Assembly: GCA_946481965.1 (NCBI GenBank)
Contig: CAMLPN010000002.1
Span: forward strand, 51,654 to 115,653
From: an uncultured Neisseriaceae bacterium
GTDB taxonomy: Bacteria; Pseudomonadota; Gammaproteobacteria; Burkholderiales; Neisseriaceae
Reading direction: 5' to 3'
DNA: 64,000 nt
The notes below the pieces were generated by a model. That model did no database searches. It was not told the DNA's origin and saw only the letters and a list, made by a program, of their open reading frames with translations. Positions within the stretch are counted from its first letter, which is position 1; each line of letters begins with the position of its first letter. The translations under genes were made by a program, and so were the position numbers. Below are positions 44,406 through 56,930 of this stretch, piece after piece.

Positions 44406-44786
44406 ATGAGAATGTTACATACTATGCTGCGTGTTGGTGATTTGGATAAATCTCTGGCATTTTATCAGGATGTCTTAGGTATGAAATTATTGCGCCGAGA
44501 AGATTTTCCCGGCGGTCGTTTCACTCTGGCTTTTGTTGGCTATGGTGAAGAAGTTGATCATACAGTGCTGGAACTTACCTATAATTGGGATACCCATAAC
44601 TATGAAATGGGAAATGCTTATGGACATATTGCCATAGAAGTCGATGATGCTTATGCAGCTTGTGAGGCTGTACGTGCGAAAGGACAAAAAGTGGTCCGTG
44701 AAGCTGGTCCTATGCAACATGGCACTACAGTAATCGCTTTTGTTGAAGATCCAGATGGTTATAAAATCGAATTTATTCAGAAATAA
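44406..44786 (+). CDS. gloA: Lactoylglutathione lyase
   Basis: 126 aa; [45 protein letters not shown]...[14 protein letters not shown]. Confidence 0.95.
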   Translation: MRMLHTMLRVGDLDKSLAFYQDVLGMKLLRREDFPGGRFTLAFVGYGEEVDHTVLELTYNWDTHNYEMGNAYGHIAIEVDDAYAACEAVRAKGQKVVREAGPMQHGTTVIAFVEDPDGYKIEFIQK

Positions 44787-44824
44787 AAAAGCTGATAGTT
44801 ATTATTCGTAAATAGATTGACATG

Positions 44825-44864
44825 AATTGGTCCTCCTGCGGTCCGAAGGAGGATCAATTTTTTT
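44825..44864 (+). terminator. Terminator after gloA
   Basis: AATTGGTCCTCCT-gcggtccga-AGGAGGATCAATTTTTTT. Confidence 0.8.
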
Positions 44865-45501
44865 CTATCATGTTTCTCTTTTTGCATTTAAAGGATAATG
44901 TGAATGAGCTTAAGTAGTTATTATATTGTGCATGACTAAGCATCTTGAGCATTTTGCTCTGATTGTTGTAATTATGAAATTTTTGAGATGTAAATATAAT
45001 TTAAGTTACTAATTGGGTTTTAAAAGCAAAATTTTTGTAAATATCAATATTATATTTTTTCGCTTAAAGAAAGAAATTACAGGATCTTATAATAGATGAT
45101 TTTGTAAGCAGTGAAAATAATTCGACTAAATCTAAATTGATAAATCAACAAACATTCTTTATAGTCTGTTACTGTATCGTTAAAGAGTTTTAATGATCTA
45201 ACAAATTAAATACAGTTTGTGTTGGTTGTCGTTCATATTTCGTATGATGTGGATGAATTCTGATACGTTGTGTATGCCTTGTAATCATAAGGCCAAATCT
45301 TTGTTTTAATCTAAAGCTTTTTACCTGCTTTGCCTGAATGGAATCTGTAAGATGTATAGGCATCCAGTCTCTTAATATTAGCAATTGAATGAATAGCATG
45401 AATGAGTGATTGAAGTTCAATTCAATTTACTGGGCTGTTATGCGATAACGTTTTGAGCAGATATTAGTTTAAGTGCATATCCTTGGGAAAGGAAATATAT
45501 A

Positions 45502-47040
45502 ATGAAAATAGGTATTCCACGCGAATCTCTGGCTGGTGAGACAAGAGTGGCTGCAACGCCCAAAACCGTTGCTCAATTAATTAAATTAGGACATGAAGTA
45601 GTCATTGAATCTGATGCTGGTAAAGCAGCTAGTTTATCTGACGGGCTGTACCGAGATGCTGGTGCAACAGTTACTAATGCTAAAACTGTATGGCAGTGTC
45701 CAATATTGTTTAAAGTTAATGCACCAAATATGCAGGAAATCGCTGAAATTCAACCAGGAACAATTCTGGTAAGTTTCATTATGCCAGCGCAACATCCAGA
45801 ACTAATACAGGCGCTACAGGAAAAAAATATTACCGTAATGGCCATGGATATGGTGCCACGTATTTCCAGAGCTCAGGCTATGGATGCCTTGTCATCTATG
45901 GCTAATATTAGTGGTTATCGAGCAGTAATTGAAGCGGCTGAAAATTTTGGTCGCTTTTTTACTGGTCAAATTACTGCTGCGGGTAAGGTCCCACCAGCTG
46001 AAGTGTTGATTATTGGTGCAGGTGTTGCTGGTTTGGCTGCAATCGGAACTGCACGACAACTTGGCGCAATCGTGAATGCTTTTGATACTCGCCCAGAAGT
46101 TGCCGATCAGATTGAATCTATGGGTGGCAAATTTCTGCATTTGGATTATCAAGAAGAGGAAAGTGGTAGTGGTGATGGTTATGCCAAAACCATGAGTGCA
46201 GCTTATATTGAAGCAGAGATGAAGCTATTTGCCGATCAGGCTAAACAGGTCGATATTATCATTACTACTGCTGCTATACCGGGTAAACCGGCACCAAAAC
46301 TGATCACCAAAGAAATGGTAGACAGTATGCGTGAAGGTTCCGTGGTGGTGGATTTAGCAGCTGCTACCGGTGGTAATTGTGAATATACTGAAGCGGGTAA
46401 AATTATTACCACACCAAATGGTGTTAAGATAATTGGTTATACCGATATGGCTAACCGATTAGCTGGTCAGTCTTCACAATTATATGGCACCAATCTGGTT
46501 AATCTGGCTAAATTACTGACGCCAAATAAAGATGGGGAATTGGTTCTGAATTTTGAGGATGTCATTATTCGTAATATGACAGTCACTCATGACGGTAATC
46601 TGATGTATCCGCCTCCACCTATTCAGGTTTCTGCTGCGCCTCAAGCTAAAACTCAGGCTGCACCCACTCCGGAACCTGCACCAGCAGCGAAACCATCCTC
46701 ACCTTATGCAAAATTTATCTGGGCTGCAGTCGCCGTGATTTTGATGGTGTGGGTCGGCGCAGTCGCACCCGTCGCTTTTCTGAATCACTTTATGGTGTTT
46801 GTGCTTGCCTGTGTTGTGGGTTATTTTGTGGTGTGGAATGTCAGTCATTCTTTACATACTCCATTAATGTCAGTCACTAATGCCATTTCGGGCATTATTA
46901 TTGTCGGCGCACTGTTACAAATCGGACAGGGACATGGCTTTGTTTCGTTTATGGCATTTATTGCTGTGGCTATTGTCAGCGTCAATATTTTCGGTGGTTT
47001 TGCTGTTACCCGCCGCATGCTCAATATGTTTCGTAAGTAA
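45502..47040 (+). CDS. pntA: NAD(P) transhydrogenase subunit alpha
   Basis: 512 aa; [56 protein letters not shown]-terminal TM segments. Confidence 0.96.
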   Translation: MKIGIPRESLAGETRVAATPKTVAQLIKLGHEVVIESDAGKAASLSDGLYRDAGATVTNAKTVWQCPILFKVNAPNMQEIAEIQPGTILVSFIMPAQHPELIQALQEKNITVMAMDMVPRISRAQAMDALSSMANISGYRAVIEAAENFGRFFTGQITAAGKVPPAEVLIIGAGVAGLAAIGTARQLGAIVNAFDTRPEVADQIESMGGKFLHLDYQEEESGSGDGYAKTMSAAYIEAEMKLFADQAKQVDIIITTAAIPGKPAPKLITKEMVDSMREGSVVVDLAAATGGNCEYTEAGKIITTPNGVKIIGYTDMANRLAGQSSQLYGTNLVNLAKLLTPNKDGELVLNFEDVIIRNMTVTHDGNLMYPPPPIQVSAAPQAKTQAAPTPEPAPAAKPSSPYAKFIWAAVAVILMVWVGAVAPVAFLNHFMVFVLACVVGYFVVWNVSHSLHTPLMSVTNAISGIIIVGALLQIGQGHGFVSFMAFIAVAIVSVNIFGGFAVTRRMLNMFRK

Positions 47041-47052
47041 GGGAGAAGCGTA

Positions 47053-48432
47053 ATGTCTCATGGTATTGTGACTGCGGCATATATTGTTGCTGCTGTAATG
47101 TTTATTTTAAGTTTGGCCGGATTATCCCATCAGGAAACTGCCAAACGAGGTTGTTATCTGGGTATCGCAGGCATGACCATTGCCTTGATTGCCACGATAT
47201 TAAGCAAGGATGCACATGGGCTGGGCTGGGTAATTATCGCCATGATTATTGGTGGTGCGGTAGGTCTGTACCAGGCCAAAAAAGTGGAAATGACGCAAAT
47301 GCCGGAACTGATTGCGATGTTGCACAGTTTTGTTGGTCTAGCAGCGGTATTAGTGGGATTTAATAGTTATATTTATCCGATTGATGTTGACATTGATATG
47401 CACACCATTCATTTAGTGGAAGTGTATTTGGGTGTCTTTATCGGTGCCGTAACTTTTAGTGGCTCGCTGGTGGCATGGGGTAAGCTCAACGGCAAAATTG
47501 CCAGTAAGCCACTGCAATTGCCTAACCGCCATATGTTGAATCTGGCTGCATTGTTATTATCGCTGTTGTTGATGTTCTGGTTTGTTGGTGCTGATGGTTC
47601 TACATTCGCGCTGGTGGTTATGACCATTATTGCTCTGGCTTTTGGTTACCATCTGGTGGCGTCCATCGGCGGTGCTGATATGCCAGTTGTGATTTCTATG
47701 CTGAATTCTTATTCTGGCTGGGCAGCAGCAGCGGCTGGTTTTATGCTGAATAATGATTTACTGATTGTCACCGGTGCTCTGGTCGGTTCTTCTGGTGCTA
47801 TCCTGTCTTATATTATGTGTCAGGCAATGAACCGCAAATTTCTATCTGTAATTGGTGGTGGCTTTGGAACGGAAACTGTTGCCAGCAGTAGTTCTGATGC
47901 TCCGGCTGGAGAAGTACAGGAAATCAAAGCGGAAGCAGTGGCTGATATGCTTAAAAATGCCAGTTCAGTTATTATTACACCGGGATATGGTATGGCAGTG
48001 GCTCATGCGCAAAATGCAGTTGCCAGTTTAACCAGCAAACTGCGCGAGCAGGGTGTAAATGTACGTTTTGGGATTCATCCGGTAGCCGGACGGTTACCCG
48101 GTCATATGAATGTGCTACTGGCAGAAGCTAAAGTACCTTATGATATTGTGCTGGAAATGGATGAAATCAATGATGATTTTCCAGAAACGGATGTGGTCTT
48201 GGTTATTGGTGCTAACGATACAGTTAATCCAGCAGCGGTAACTGATCCGGGAAGCCCGATAGCCGGTATGCCAGTATTGCATGTGTGGGAAGCTCAGAAT
48301 GTGATTGTATTTAAACGTTCTATGAAGTCTGGTTATGCTGGTGTGGACAATCCACTGTTTTATAATGAAAATACTAAGATGTGTTTTGGCGATGCCAGAA
48401 CAACTTTGGAAGAGGTTGATAAATACGTCTGA
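47053..48432 (+). CDS. pntB: NAD(P) transhydrogenase subunit beta
   Basis: 459 aa; directly follows pnt[46 protein letters not shown]. Confidence 0.96.
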   Translation: MSHGIVTAAYIVAAVMFILSLAGLSHQETAKRGCYLGIAGMTIALIATILSKDAHGLGWVIIAMIIGGAVGLYQAKKVEMTQMPELIAMLHSFVGLAAVLVGFNSYIYPIDVDIDMHTIHLVEVYLGVFIGAVTFSGSLVAWGKLNGKIASKPLQLPNRHMLNLAALLLSLLLMFWFVGADGSTFALVVMTIIALAFGYHLVASIGGADMPVVISMLNSYSGWAAAAAGFMLNNDLLIVTGALVGSSGAILSYIMCQAMNRKFLSVIGGGFGTETVASSSSDAPAGEVQEIKAEAVADMLKNASSVIITPGYGMAVAHAQNAVASLTSKLREQGVNVRFGIHPVAGRLPGHMNVLLAEAKVPYDIVLEMDEINDDFPETDVVLVIGANDTVNPAAVTDPGSPIAGMPVLHVWEAQNVIVFKRSMKSGYAGVDNPLFYNENTKMCFGDARTTLEEVDKYV

Positions 48433-48450
48433 CAATAAGTTCATAAAATG

Positions 48451-48480
48451 GCAGCCTGTATCAATACAGGCTGTTTTTTA
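48451..48480 (+). terminator. Terminator after pntAB
   Basis: CAGCCTGTA-tcaa-TACAGGCTGTTTTTT. Confidence 0.8.
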
Positions 48481-48504
48481 TTTGCAGAAGCGCTTTAACG
48501 GAAA

Positions 48505-49080
48505 TCAGCGTTTGGGTGCTACGACAGGACAAAAATCAGTATCTGTTTGGATTATTGGACCACCCGCTGCATCTACGGCAATCGGAACAGATGCAAATAT
48601 ACCCGGAATTAATGTCTTACCATCAGAATCTTTCACCCCGCCTAAAGTTTCGGCGATGGCTGAGGGTTTACCGGGTAAATTTAAAATCAGACTGTTACCA
48701 CGTAAGACACCAACCTGACGAGAAAGAATAGCAGTAGGCGTAAAATGCAAACTAATTTGGCGCATAAGTTCTCCAAAACCGGGAATAACGCGGTCTGCTA
48801 CTGCTAAGGTAGCTTCCGGGGTAACATCGCGTAAATAGGGACCTGTACCACCAGTGGTTAATATTAACGAACAATGATCTTCGTCGGCCAGACGAGTAAG
48901 AATGCTTTCTATCAGAGGCTGCTCATCAGGAATTAAATGTTCAACCAGAACCAATGGATTTAAAATAGCTTTCTGTAGCCATTTTTTTAATTCAGGTAAG
49001 CCCTGATCAGCATAAATTCCAGTGGAGGCTCGATCACTTATGGATACAAGACCAATTTTCAGTATGGCTAATTTATTCAT
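48505..49080 (-). CDS. mog: Molybdopterin adenylyltransferase
   Basis: 191 aa; ILKIGLVSISDRASTGIYADQGLPEL, ILTTGGTGPYLRDVTPEAT, LPGKPSAIAETLGG. Confidence 0.92.
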   Translation of the reverse strand: MNKLAILKIGLVSISDRASTGIYADQGLPELKKWLQKAILNPLVLVEHLIPDEQPLIESILTRLADEDHCSLILTTGGTGPYLRDVTPEATLAVADRVIPGFGELMRQISLHFTPTAILSRQVGVLRGNSLILNLPGKPSAIAETLGGVKDSDGKTLIPGIFASVPIAVDAAGGPIIQTDTDFCPVVAPKR

Positions 49081-49150
49081 TGTGAAGTAGATAGAGCTAA
49101 GTAGGGAAGAATATTGTAATATAGCCGCTTTAGCCTGTCAGTGATGTAAG

Positions 49151-49633
49151 ATGAATTCAGAAGAACTAACGCATTTTAATGCTCAGGGTGAAGCGCATAT
49201 GGTTGATGTTGGTGGGAAGCAGCATACGAAACGTGTTGCCGTTGCCAGCGGACAAATTCTGGTCAATGAAGTGGCGTATGCGAAAGTACTGAGTGGTCAC
49301 AGTAAAAAAGGTAATGTACTGGAAGTGGCGCGTATTGCTGCCATTCAGGCTGCCAAGCAAACCAGCACTCTTATACCCTTGTGTCATCCGTTGGCTCTCA
49401 CTCATATTAATGTGTCTTTTACTACAGATGATGCGCAGCAGAGTATTACCATCCGAGTTCAGGCAGAAACAGTAGGGCAAACAGGCGTAGAAATGGAAGC
49501 ACTCACGGCAGTCAATATTGGTTTGTTAACTATCTATGATATGTTAAAAGCTGTTGATCGAGCTATGGTTATAACCAATGTGAGTTTACTACATAAGGAA
49601 GGTGGAAAATCAGGATCATGGTCGCGTATCTAG
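49151..49633 (+). CDS. moaC: Cyclic pyranopterin monophosphate synthase
   Basis: [71 protein letters not shown]. Confidence 0.95.
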   Translation: MNSEELTHFNAQGEAHMVDVGGKQHTKRVAVASGQILVNEVAYAKVLSGHSKKGNVLEVARIAAIQAAKQTSTLIPLCHPLALTHINVSFTTDDAQQSITIRVQAETVGQTGVEMEALTAVNIGLLTIYDMLKAVDRAMVITNVSLLHKEGGKSGSWSRI

Positions 49634-49715
49634 CTCAAGAAGAGATCGCTAGTAAAACGATGATTGAATAGATTTTGATGTTACCTATGAATAGGAATTT
49701 ACAGAAGAATTTAAT

Positions 49716-49910
49716 ATGCCGGATATCGGCGTATTATCTTTTTCACATCAGATTGTAAATCTTTCGCAAAATCAGTATGCATTAAAATCTGAAATTGCCC
49801 TGAGACCGGAGCAAAAACTTGATGCTAAATCCTCTTATGCTTTTCTAAAGCAAATCTCAGATGATATTATAGACAAAGCATATGCTTTAAATCATCTTGT
49901 TGAAAGCTGA
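49716..49910 (+). CDS. Small hypothetical protein (64 aa) coupled to MarR-like gene
   Basis: RBS-like AGAAGA upstream, stop 2 nt before the next ATG (49913). Confidence 0.5.
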   Translation: MPDIGVLSFSHQIVNLSQNQYALKSEIALRPEQKLDAKSSYAFLKQISDDIIDKAYALNHLVES

Positions 49911-49912
49911 AA

Positions 49913-50380
49913 ATGAGTAAGACGAATAAGTTTCTCACCCAATTTACCAATGACTCAGACTCAATTGGTTTTACTTTTATGAAAACTTATTCGTCCTGGC
50001 ACAATCAGATTAAAAACTGTTTGAGAGCACATAAAATTACTCATCCGCAATTTATTGTACTGGCTACACTGGCCTATCAGTCTCAATTCAAAGAAGAAAT
50101 AACACAGGTTTTACTTGCCAGTAAAACTAATATCGATGTAATGACCATCTCACAAATACTGGAAAATCTAGAAAAAAAAGAATACATAACCCGTGTGGTA
50201 TCAGCCAAAGACAGCCGTGCCAAATCAATTACACTGACACAAAGCGGTTTCAATATGGTTAATAAAACCGTGCCACTGGTAGAACAAATTGATAAACAGT
50301 TTTTTGCTGTTTTGGGTAATGATCAACAATTTTTTAATAAAATGCTAATAATATTATTAGGCAAGTCAGTTGTTAGTTAA
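49913..50380 (+). CDS. MarR family transcriptional regulator
   Basis: 155 aa; THPQFIVLATLAYQ..IDVMTISQILENLEKKEYITRVVSAKDSRAKSITLTQSG wHTH signature. Confidence 0.75.
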   Translation: MSKTNKFLTQFTNDSDSIGFTFMKTYSSWHNQIKNCLRAHKITHPQFIVLATLAYQSQFKEEITQVLLASKTNIDVMTISQILENLEKKEYITRVVSAKDSRAKSITLTQSGFNMVNKTVPLVEQIDKQFFAVLGNDQQFFNKMLIILLGKSVVS

Positions 50381-50547
50381 TCATTGGTGTGTATAATCTA
50401 ATAAAATTTTTTTATAACATAGGTATAATATTATTAGCGTTTTTAGTTGGCATAATATTTATTTTTATTAAATTATCGAATCTGAATTTAACAGACAGAT
50501 ATCAAGAATTTTATTAATTTAATGTCTAAAGTTTTATATTAATACCC

Positions 50548-50567
50548 CTATAAATAGTGTTATTTAT
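50548..50567 (+). repeat. Copy 1 of CTATAAATAGTGTTRTTT motif
   Basis: CTATAAATAGTGTTATTTAT; second copy at 51136. Confidence 0.45.
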
Positions 50568-51135
50568 TAAGAAAATTAAAAAACCTTATATTCTTTAATG
50601 ACTTCAAAGTAGAGAAGCTTTATAATTTAAAGTTTATAGTTTTTAAGCTTAAAATAATTATTTTTTAAGTTGGTAGAATGTAAACGCAATTTTATTATAT
50701 TTTTTCTTATAAATTAGCAGGATTTCTATAGCGAAATAATTAAATTATTAGTTGGTGATTAAATTAACACGATCATGTTGAACTCAGTGTATTTGTGCTA
50801 TAGTAGATGCATTAAACATATAGCATACATAAATGAAATTTTTGTTGTTTTATTAAACTATGTTTAACTAGTCTAGCTTAATTTAAAGGGTATCTAAATT
50901 GTTATATTTTTCACTAATATACCCTACCTTTTCAGTTTAATTTTTCAAACTGAATATAAATACCTGACTAACAGTATTGCTTTGTCAGGTGCATACTGGC
51001 GTCAGATTACATATTTATCACATATATTTAATCTTTAAATTACAGAGATATGATTATTTAAATGTATTCCTTCGTATATTGGTAGGTTGAATTATATATG
51101 AAAAGTTAAATTTAGCAAGCTTTTTTTAAATAAAA

Positions 51136-51155
51136 CTATAAATAGTGTTGTTTTT
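51136..51155 (+). repeat. Copy 2 of CTATAAATAGTGTTRTTT motif, upstream of S24 regulator
   Basis: CTATAAATAGTGTTGTTTTT, about 90 bp before the ATG at 51245. Confidence 0.45.
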
Positions 51156-51244
51156 ATTAATTATGAATTTTAAATTATTGTTTATCAATAATTTATTGTT
51201 TCGAAAGTTGCAGAAATAGTTTGAATTTTTAAGGTATACACATT

Positions 51245-51997
51245 ATGGATGACTTCAATATTGGCTTTGCAGCAAGAATGCAAGAAGTAGTAGATATTCT
51301 TGGAAGTGTTTCTGAATTGTCTCGCAGGGTACAGGTTGCCTATCCTACAGCTGCTAAATGGGTAAAAGAAGGTGCAGAACCCAGTACTACTAATTTGATT
51401 AAGATTGCTGACGTTGCAAAAGTTAATTTATTGTGGTTAGCAACGGGTAAAGGCCCCAAATCTGATCAGGATGCTTTGAATACCACTATAGAATTACATG
51501 CCGCTCACTCAGAACGCAGATCTAATTTGCGTGAGCCTATACCCGTTTACGGCGGTAAATTAGCCGCAGTTAATGTGAATGCCTTTACTTTTATTCCGAT
51601 GTATTCAATTGAAGAGGATGAAGTAAGCAAACTGGCCGGAGATGATAAACTAGCATGCACGATGGCTTTTAATCGTTGTTGGCTGGAAAATAATTTGAAT
51701 GCGGAAGCATTGAAACTGAGTACACTGATTGTAAAAGATGACAGTATGACTGGTGTGTTAAATGATGGTGATCATGTTTTGATCAATCACGGCAAAAAAA
51801 CTGGCGGTGATGGTTTATATGTTTTGCGTATGGGAAATAATCTTCTTATTAAACGGACACAGTTATTACCAAATAATAAACTATTGATTACTTCAGCCAA
51901 TGCGGCTTATGAATCATTCACTATTGATCTTGATGCCAATAAAAATAATGAAATTGAAATTATTGGCAAAGTTGAATGGTTTGGTCGTAAGATTTGA
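51245..51997 (+). CDS. Phage-repressor-like regulator: HTH plus S24/LexA-like peptidase domain
   Basis: 250 aa; N-terminal HTH SELSRRVQVAYPTAAKWVKEGAEPSTTNLIKIA, C-terminal VKDDSMTGVLNDGDHVLIN..GDGLYVLRMGNNLLIKRTQ (candidate Ser/Lys dyad). Confidence 0.85.
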   Translation: MDDFNIGFAARMQEVVDILGSVSELSRRVQVAYPTAAKWVKEGAEPSTTNLIKIADVAKVNLLWLATGKGPKSDQDALNTTIELHAAHSERRSNLREPIPVYGGKLAAVNVNAFTFIPMYSIEEDEVSKLAGDDKLACTMAFNRCWLENNLNAEALKLSTLIVKDDSMTGVLNDGDHVLINHGKKTGGDGLYVLRMGNNLLIKRTQLLPNNKLLITSANAAYESFTIDLDANKNNEIEIIGKVEWFGRKI

Positions 51998-52066
51998 TCA
52001 CTTATTATTAAGAGCCATCCTTATATTAATCAGTTTGTTTTTATTTCAGTCTAAATTCTTTAAATA

Positions 52067-52103
52067 AAACATTCGGATGCCAGCTGCATCTGAATGTTTT
52101 TTT
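52067..52103 (+). terminator. Terminator after the S24 regulator
   Basis: AAACATTCGGATGC-cagct-GCATCTGAATGTTTTTTT. Confidence 0.8.
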
Positions 52104-52677
52104 GGTGGTATGCAATTATAGATAAGTAGTTAATATCGGTCTTAATAAGGTTTATCGATCAGATAATAAATATGAAAATTTCATCCGATCATGGCTAGTA
52201 TATATACTAAATTCGCTTTGATATATATTTTGCTTATGCTAATAATTTACGCTAATGAATTATTTGCGTGATCTATTGTCTAGTAGGAATTTCAAAAATT
52301 TATAAAGATAGATCTTATTTCCAGTAAGTGATAACGCATTTGAATTTTAACTACACAAATTTTAGTAGATGCCCTTCACAATATTTTTTGCCTTGAATGA
52401 TCTGGATATTCGGCTTTCAATAATTATGTAAATTCATCATGCATAATTATTTTGCTTATTGATGCTGATTGGGCAAAATTAAATTTAACATTGAACAGAG
52501 AAGTGATTAGAAAATTAAAAATTGATTTGACCGCATTGCTGCTACGCTATTTTAGGTAAAAATTCAATTTAAATGATTAATTTACATACTATTTGATTGC
52601 AATCTTGCAGATGCTTTTATAGACTGAATTTGAATTATTCTTTTAAATCATGGAATTAATTTATTATTTGGAGATGA

Positions 52678-53010
52678 ATGATGAATGCAATGCAATTTAA
52701 AGAATGCATAGAGGCTTGTAATCGTTGTATCGCTTTATGTCGTTATTGTTCGGTTGCCTGTTTGCATGAGGATGATGTCAAAATGATGGCAAAGTGTATT
52801 CATTTGGATATGCAATGTGCTGAAATCTGCACTCTGGCCGTTAATTTCATGTCTTTAGATAGTCCATTTGTGATGGATATTTGTAAGCTATGCGCTAAAA
52901 TATGTCGTGCCTGTGCCAAGGAATGTGGAAAATATAATATGGATCATTGTCAACACTGTGCTAAAGCTTGCACAGAATGCGCAGATAAGTGTGATGCAAT
53001 GGCTGCCTGA
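52678..53010 (+). CDS. DUF326-type Cys-rich four-helix-bundle copper-binding protein
   Basis: 110 aa with many CxxxC/CxxC motifs (CIEACNRCIALCRYCSVACLH...CKLCAKICRACAKECGKYNMDHCQHCAKACTECADKC). Confidence 0.88.
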   Translation: MMNAMQFKECIEACNRCIALCRYCSVACLHEDDVKMMAKCIHLDMQCAEICTLAVNFMSLDSPFVMDICKLCAKICRACAKECGKYNMDHCQHCAKACTECADKCDAMAA

Positions 53011-53037
53011 AAAAATTAAATACAGGCAGCTTTTTTT
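53002..53037 (+). terminator. Terminator whose left arm overlaps the last codons of the DUF326 gene
   Basis: GCTGCCTG-aaaaaattaaata-CAGGCAGCTTTTTTT. Confidence 0.75.
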
Positions 53038-53319
53038 ATCGTTGCAATGCATAGGTTTAAATGGTTAACATTGAGATGCATTGGTAAAAATCCTTATTGA
53101 GGATTCTGCTGTCTTTGGATTATTAATGGTGATTGATTAGTTAAAGCTATCAGTAATAACACTGAGATACTCATTCGGGAAGTGTCTGTTATGATATTGA
53201 ACAGACAGTTGCTGAGATGATGAGTTTATGATCAATAGCAGTTGAACCGATAATTCAGTGCTGGTCTGCTTACAATATTTAAGTTAGTTTATGTTGCATG
53301 TAGACGTTCTACTGTGGTT

Positions 53320-53350
53320 ATTAAAACAGGCTAGCACTTGGCTAGCCTGT
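53320..53350 (-). terminator. Terminator after dapB (minus strand)
   Basis: ACAGGCTAGC-acttg-GCTAGCCTGT, TTTTAAT on the minus strand. Confidence 0.75.
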
Positions 53351-53370
53351 CGTGGATTGAAAATCTGCGG

Positions 53371-54575
<1,205 letters not shown>

Positions 54576-54710
54576 ACGGATACCTTAAAATTCGGGGTGA
54601 AAATGGTGCAATGCCATTAGCAGTATATATTAGTAGACGGTGTGGTGGGCAATTGCCTTAAAATTGCGTATTATAACGACTATTATCATCAAGTGGTAAA
54701 AATAGGCATC

Positions 54711-55124
54711 ATGAATAATAATATAGCGCAATTAAAAGACAATGGTTTGAAAGTAACCGGTCCCAGATTAAAAATTCTGGAATTATTCGAAGCTCGTCCT
54801 GAGCAGCATATGAGTGCAGAGGATGTATATCGTCTTTTATTGGATGAGGATGTAGAAATTGGCGTAGCCACGATTTATCGGGTTTTGACTCAGTTTGAAC
54901 AGGCCAATATTCTATTACGCCATCATTTTGAAAGCGGTAAGGCCGTTTATGAACTAAACCGGGGCGATCATCACGATCATTTAGTTTGTATCAAGTGTGG
55001 CAATGTTACTGAATTTTGCAGTGATGAAATTGAAAAGCTGCAAAAGAAAATCGCTGATGACAATGGCTACCGTATTGTTGACCACGCTTTATATATGTAT
55101 GGAATTTGTGGTGAATGCCAATAA
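54711..55124 (+). CDS. fur: Ferric uptake regulator
   Basis: 137 aa from ATG 54711; [53 protein letters not shown]. Confidence 0.95.
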   Translation: MNNNIAQLKDNGLKVTGPRLKILELFEARPEQHMSAEDVYRLLLDEDVEIGVATIYRVLTQFEQANILLRHHFESGKAVYELNRGDHHDHLVCIKCGNVTEFCSDEIEKLQKKIADDNGYRIVDHALYMYGICGECQ

Positions 55125-55165
55125 CAGAGCAATAACTAGCTCAATCTGACAGCTTAAGGCAGTAT

Positions 55166-55936
55166 ATGCAGGAAAACGAGATGGATTTGTCCGTGAAGGT
55201 TCTTGATCCGGATAATGTGGAATTTCCTGATGTCACCGAGGCACATACAAAGCATGATGGACTAGTAGCAGTCGGGGGTGATTTGCAACCACAACGTTTG
55301 CTGGCTGCTTACCGTCGAGGTATTTTCCCATGGTATGGTGACAATCTGCCTATAATGTGGTGGTCGTTCCCTCTGCGTATGGTACTGTTACCCAATGCAT
55401 TAAAAATAAGCCGCTCACTGAAGAAAACTTTACGCAATAAAGTTTACGAAGTAACAGTGAATTATGCCTTTGATCAAGTGATCAGTGCTTGTGCCAAGAT
55501 AGAAAGACCCGGACAAAATGGCAGATGGTTAGTGCCGGAAATGCAAGCTGCTTATCGCAAATTGCATCAGCAGGGAAATGCCTGTTCATTTGAATGTTGG
55601 TATTACGATGAATCTGGTCACAAATTTTTAGCCGGTGGTTTGTATGGAGTAGTGCTGGGACGAATATTTTACGGCGAATCGATGTTTGCTCATGCCACTG
55701 ATGCATCCAAAATTGCTTTTGTACATGCTGTACACTTTTTACAGCAACAAGGGGTACCACTAATTGACTGTCAGGTCTATTCAGAGCATCTGGCTAGTCT
55801 GGGCGCCGGTGAAATACCGCATGCAGAATTTATGCACTATTTGTACCAATATAATTCTCAGCTTTTACCTGAACCGTTACATCAAAAGATACTGGCAAGT
55901 AATGCCACTGTATCTAACACTTGCAATGTAAGCTGA
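55166..55936 (+). CDS. aat: Leucyl/phenylalanyl-tRNA--protein transferase
   Basis: GLVAVGGDLQPQRLLAAYRRGIFPWY, LAGGLYGVVLGRIFYGESMF, DCQVYSEHLASLGAGEI. Confidence 0.94.
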   Translation: MQENEMDLSVKVLDPDNVEFPDVTEAHTKHDGLVAVGGDLQPQRLLAAYRRGIFPWYGDNLPIMWWSFPLRMVLLPNALKISRSLKKTLRNKVYEVTVNYAFDQVISACAKIERPGQNGRWLVPEMQAAYRKLHQQGNACSFECWYYDESGHKFLAGGLYGVVLGRIFYGESMFAHATDASKIAFVHAVHFLQQQGVPLIDCQVYSEHLASLGAGEIPHAEFMHYLYQYNSQLLPEPLHQKILASNATVSNTCNVS

Positions 55937-55964
55937 TCTGAAAATTAATTACTAGGATAACAAA

Positions 55965-56783
55965 ATGTCTTTACAACAAATAATTGAAACTTCTTTTGAA
56001 AATCGTGCCAATATAACTCCTGCTTCAGCAACTGCCGAAGTAAAAGAAGCTGTTCTGGAAACTTTACACCAGTTGGACAATGGTACATTGCGTGTAGCGG
56101 AAAAAAACGGCAATCAATGGCAGGTTAATGAATGGGCTAAAAAAGCAGTTTTGTTGTCATTTAGACTGAATGACAATGTGGTCACTGATGATGGCGTTAA
56201 CCGCTATTTCGATAAGGTCGCAACTAAATTCGCAAACTGGCAAACAAATGATTTTCAACAGGCTGGTTTTCGCGTTGTCCCTGGCGCAGTAGTTCGTGCC
56301 GGTAGTCATATTGGTAAAAATGTAGTGTTAATGCCTTCCTTTGTGAATATAGGTGCTTTTGTTGATGAGGGTACCATGGTAGATACATGGGCTACTGTAG
56401 GATCATGTGCTCAAATAGGTAAGCATGTTCATCTGAGTGGTGGTGTGGGTATTGGTGGCGTATTAGAACCATTACAGGCTGCGCCGACTATTATTGAAGA
56501 TAACTGTTTTATCGGCGCCCGTTCTGAGATTGTGGAAGGTGTAATCGTAGAAGAAGGTAGTGTGATTTCTATGGGTGTCTATATTGGTCAGTCCACTAAA
56601 ATTTACGATCGTGAAACCGGAGAGATCAGCTATGGTCGAATTCCTGCTGGTTCAGTTGTGGTATCCGGTAATTTGCCCAGTCAGGATGGCAAATATAGTT
56701 TGTACTGTGCGGTAATTGTGAAAAAAGTAGACGCTAAAACTCGGGCAAAAACCAGTGTCAATGATTTATTGCGCGGTATCTGA
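55965..56783 (+). CDS. dapD: 2,3,4,5-tetrahydropyridine-2,6-dicarboxylate N-succinyltransferase
   Basis: 272 aa; [20 protein letters not shown], hexapeptide core [47 protein letters not shown]. Confidence 0.95.
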   Translation: MSLQQIIETSFENRANITPASATAEVKEAVLETLHQLDNGTLRVAEKNGNQWQVNEWAKKAVLLSFRLNDNVVTDDGVNRYFDKVATKFANWQTNDFQQAGFRVVPGAVVRAGSHIGKNVVLMPSFVNIGAFVDEGTMVDTWATVGSCAQIGKHVHLSGGVGIGGVLEPLQAAPTIIEDNCFIGARSEIVEGVIVEEGSVISMGVYIGQSTKIYDRETGEISYGRIPAGSVVVSGNLPSQDGKYSLYCAVIVKKVDAKTRAKTSVNDLLRGI

Positions 56784-56930
56784 TTGTTCCTAAGAATATG
56801 ATTGCCAAGTCATTTAATTTTCATTAAAGGGCTTGGCATTTTATTAGAAATCTTAAGAATATATCAATTTTGGATAACATTACTTGATTTTGACATGAGC
56901 TCAAATTTAATGGCTATTGCTGATTGAACC

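Noticed and set aside
45190-45420. 76-aa minus ORF upstream of pntA
   Set aside because: Considered a transposase fragment but no convincing family motif on any frame; left unassigned.
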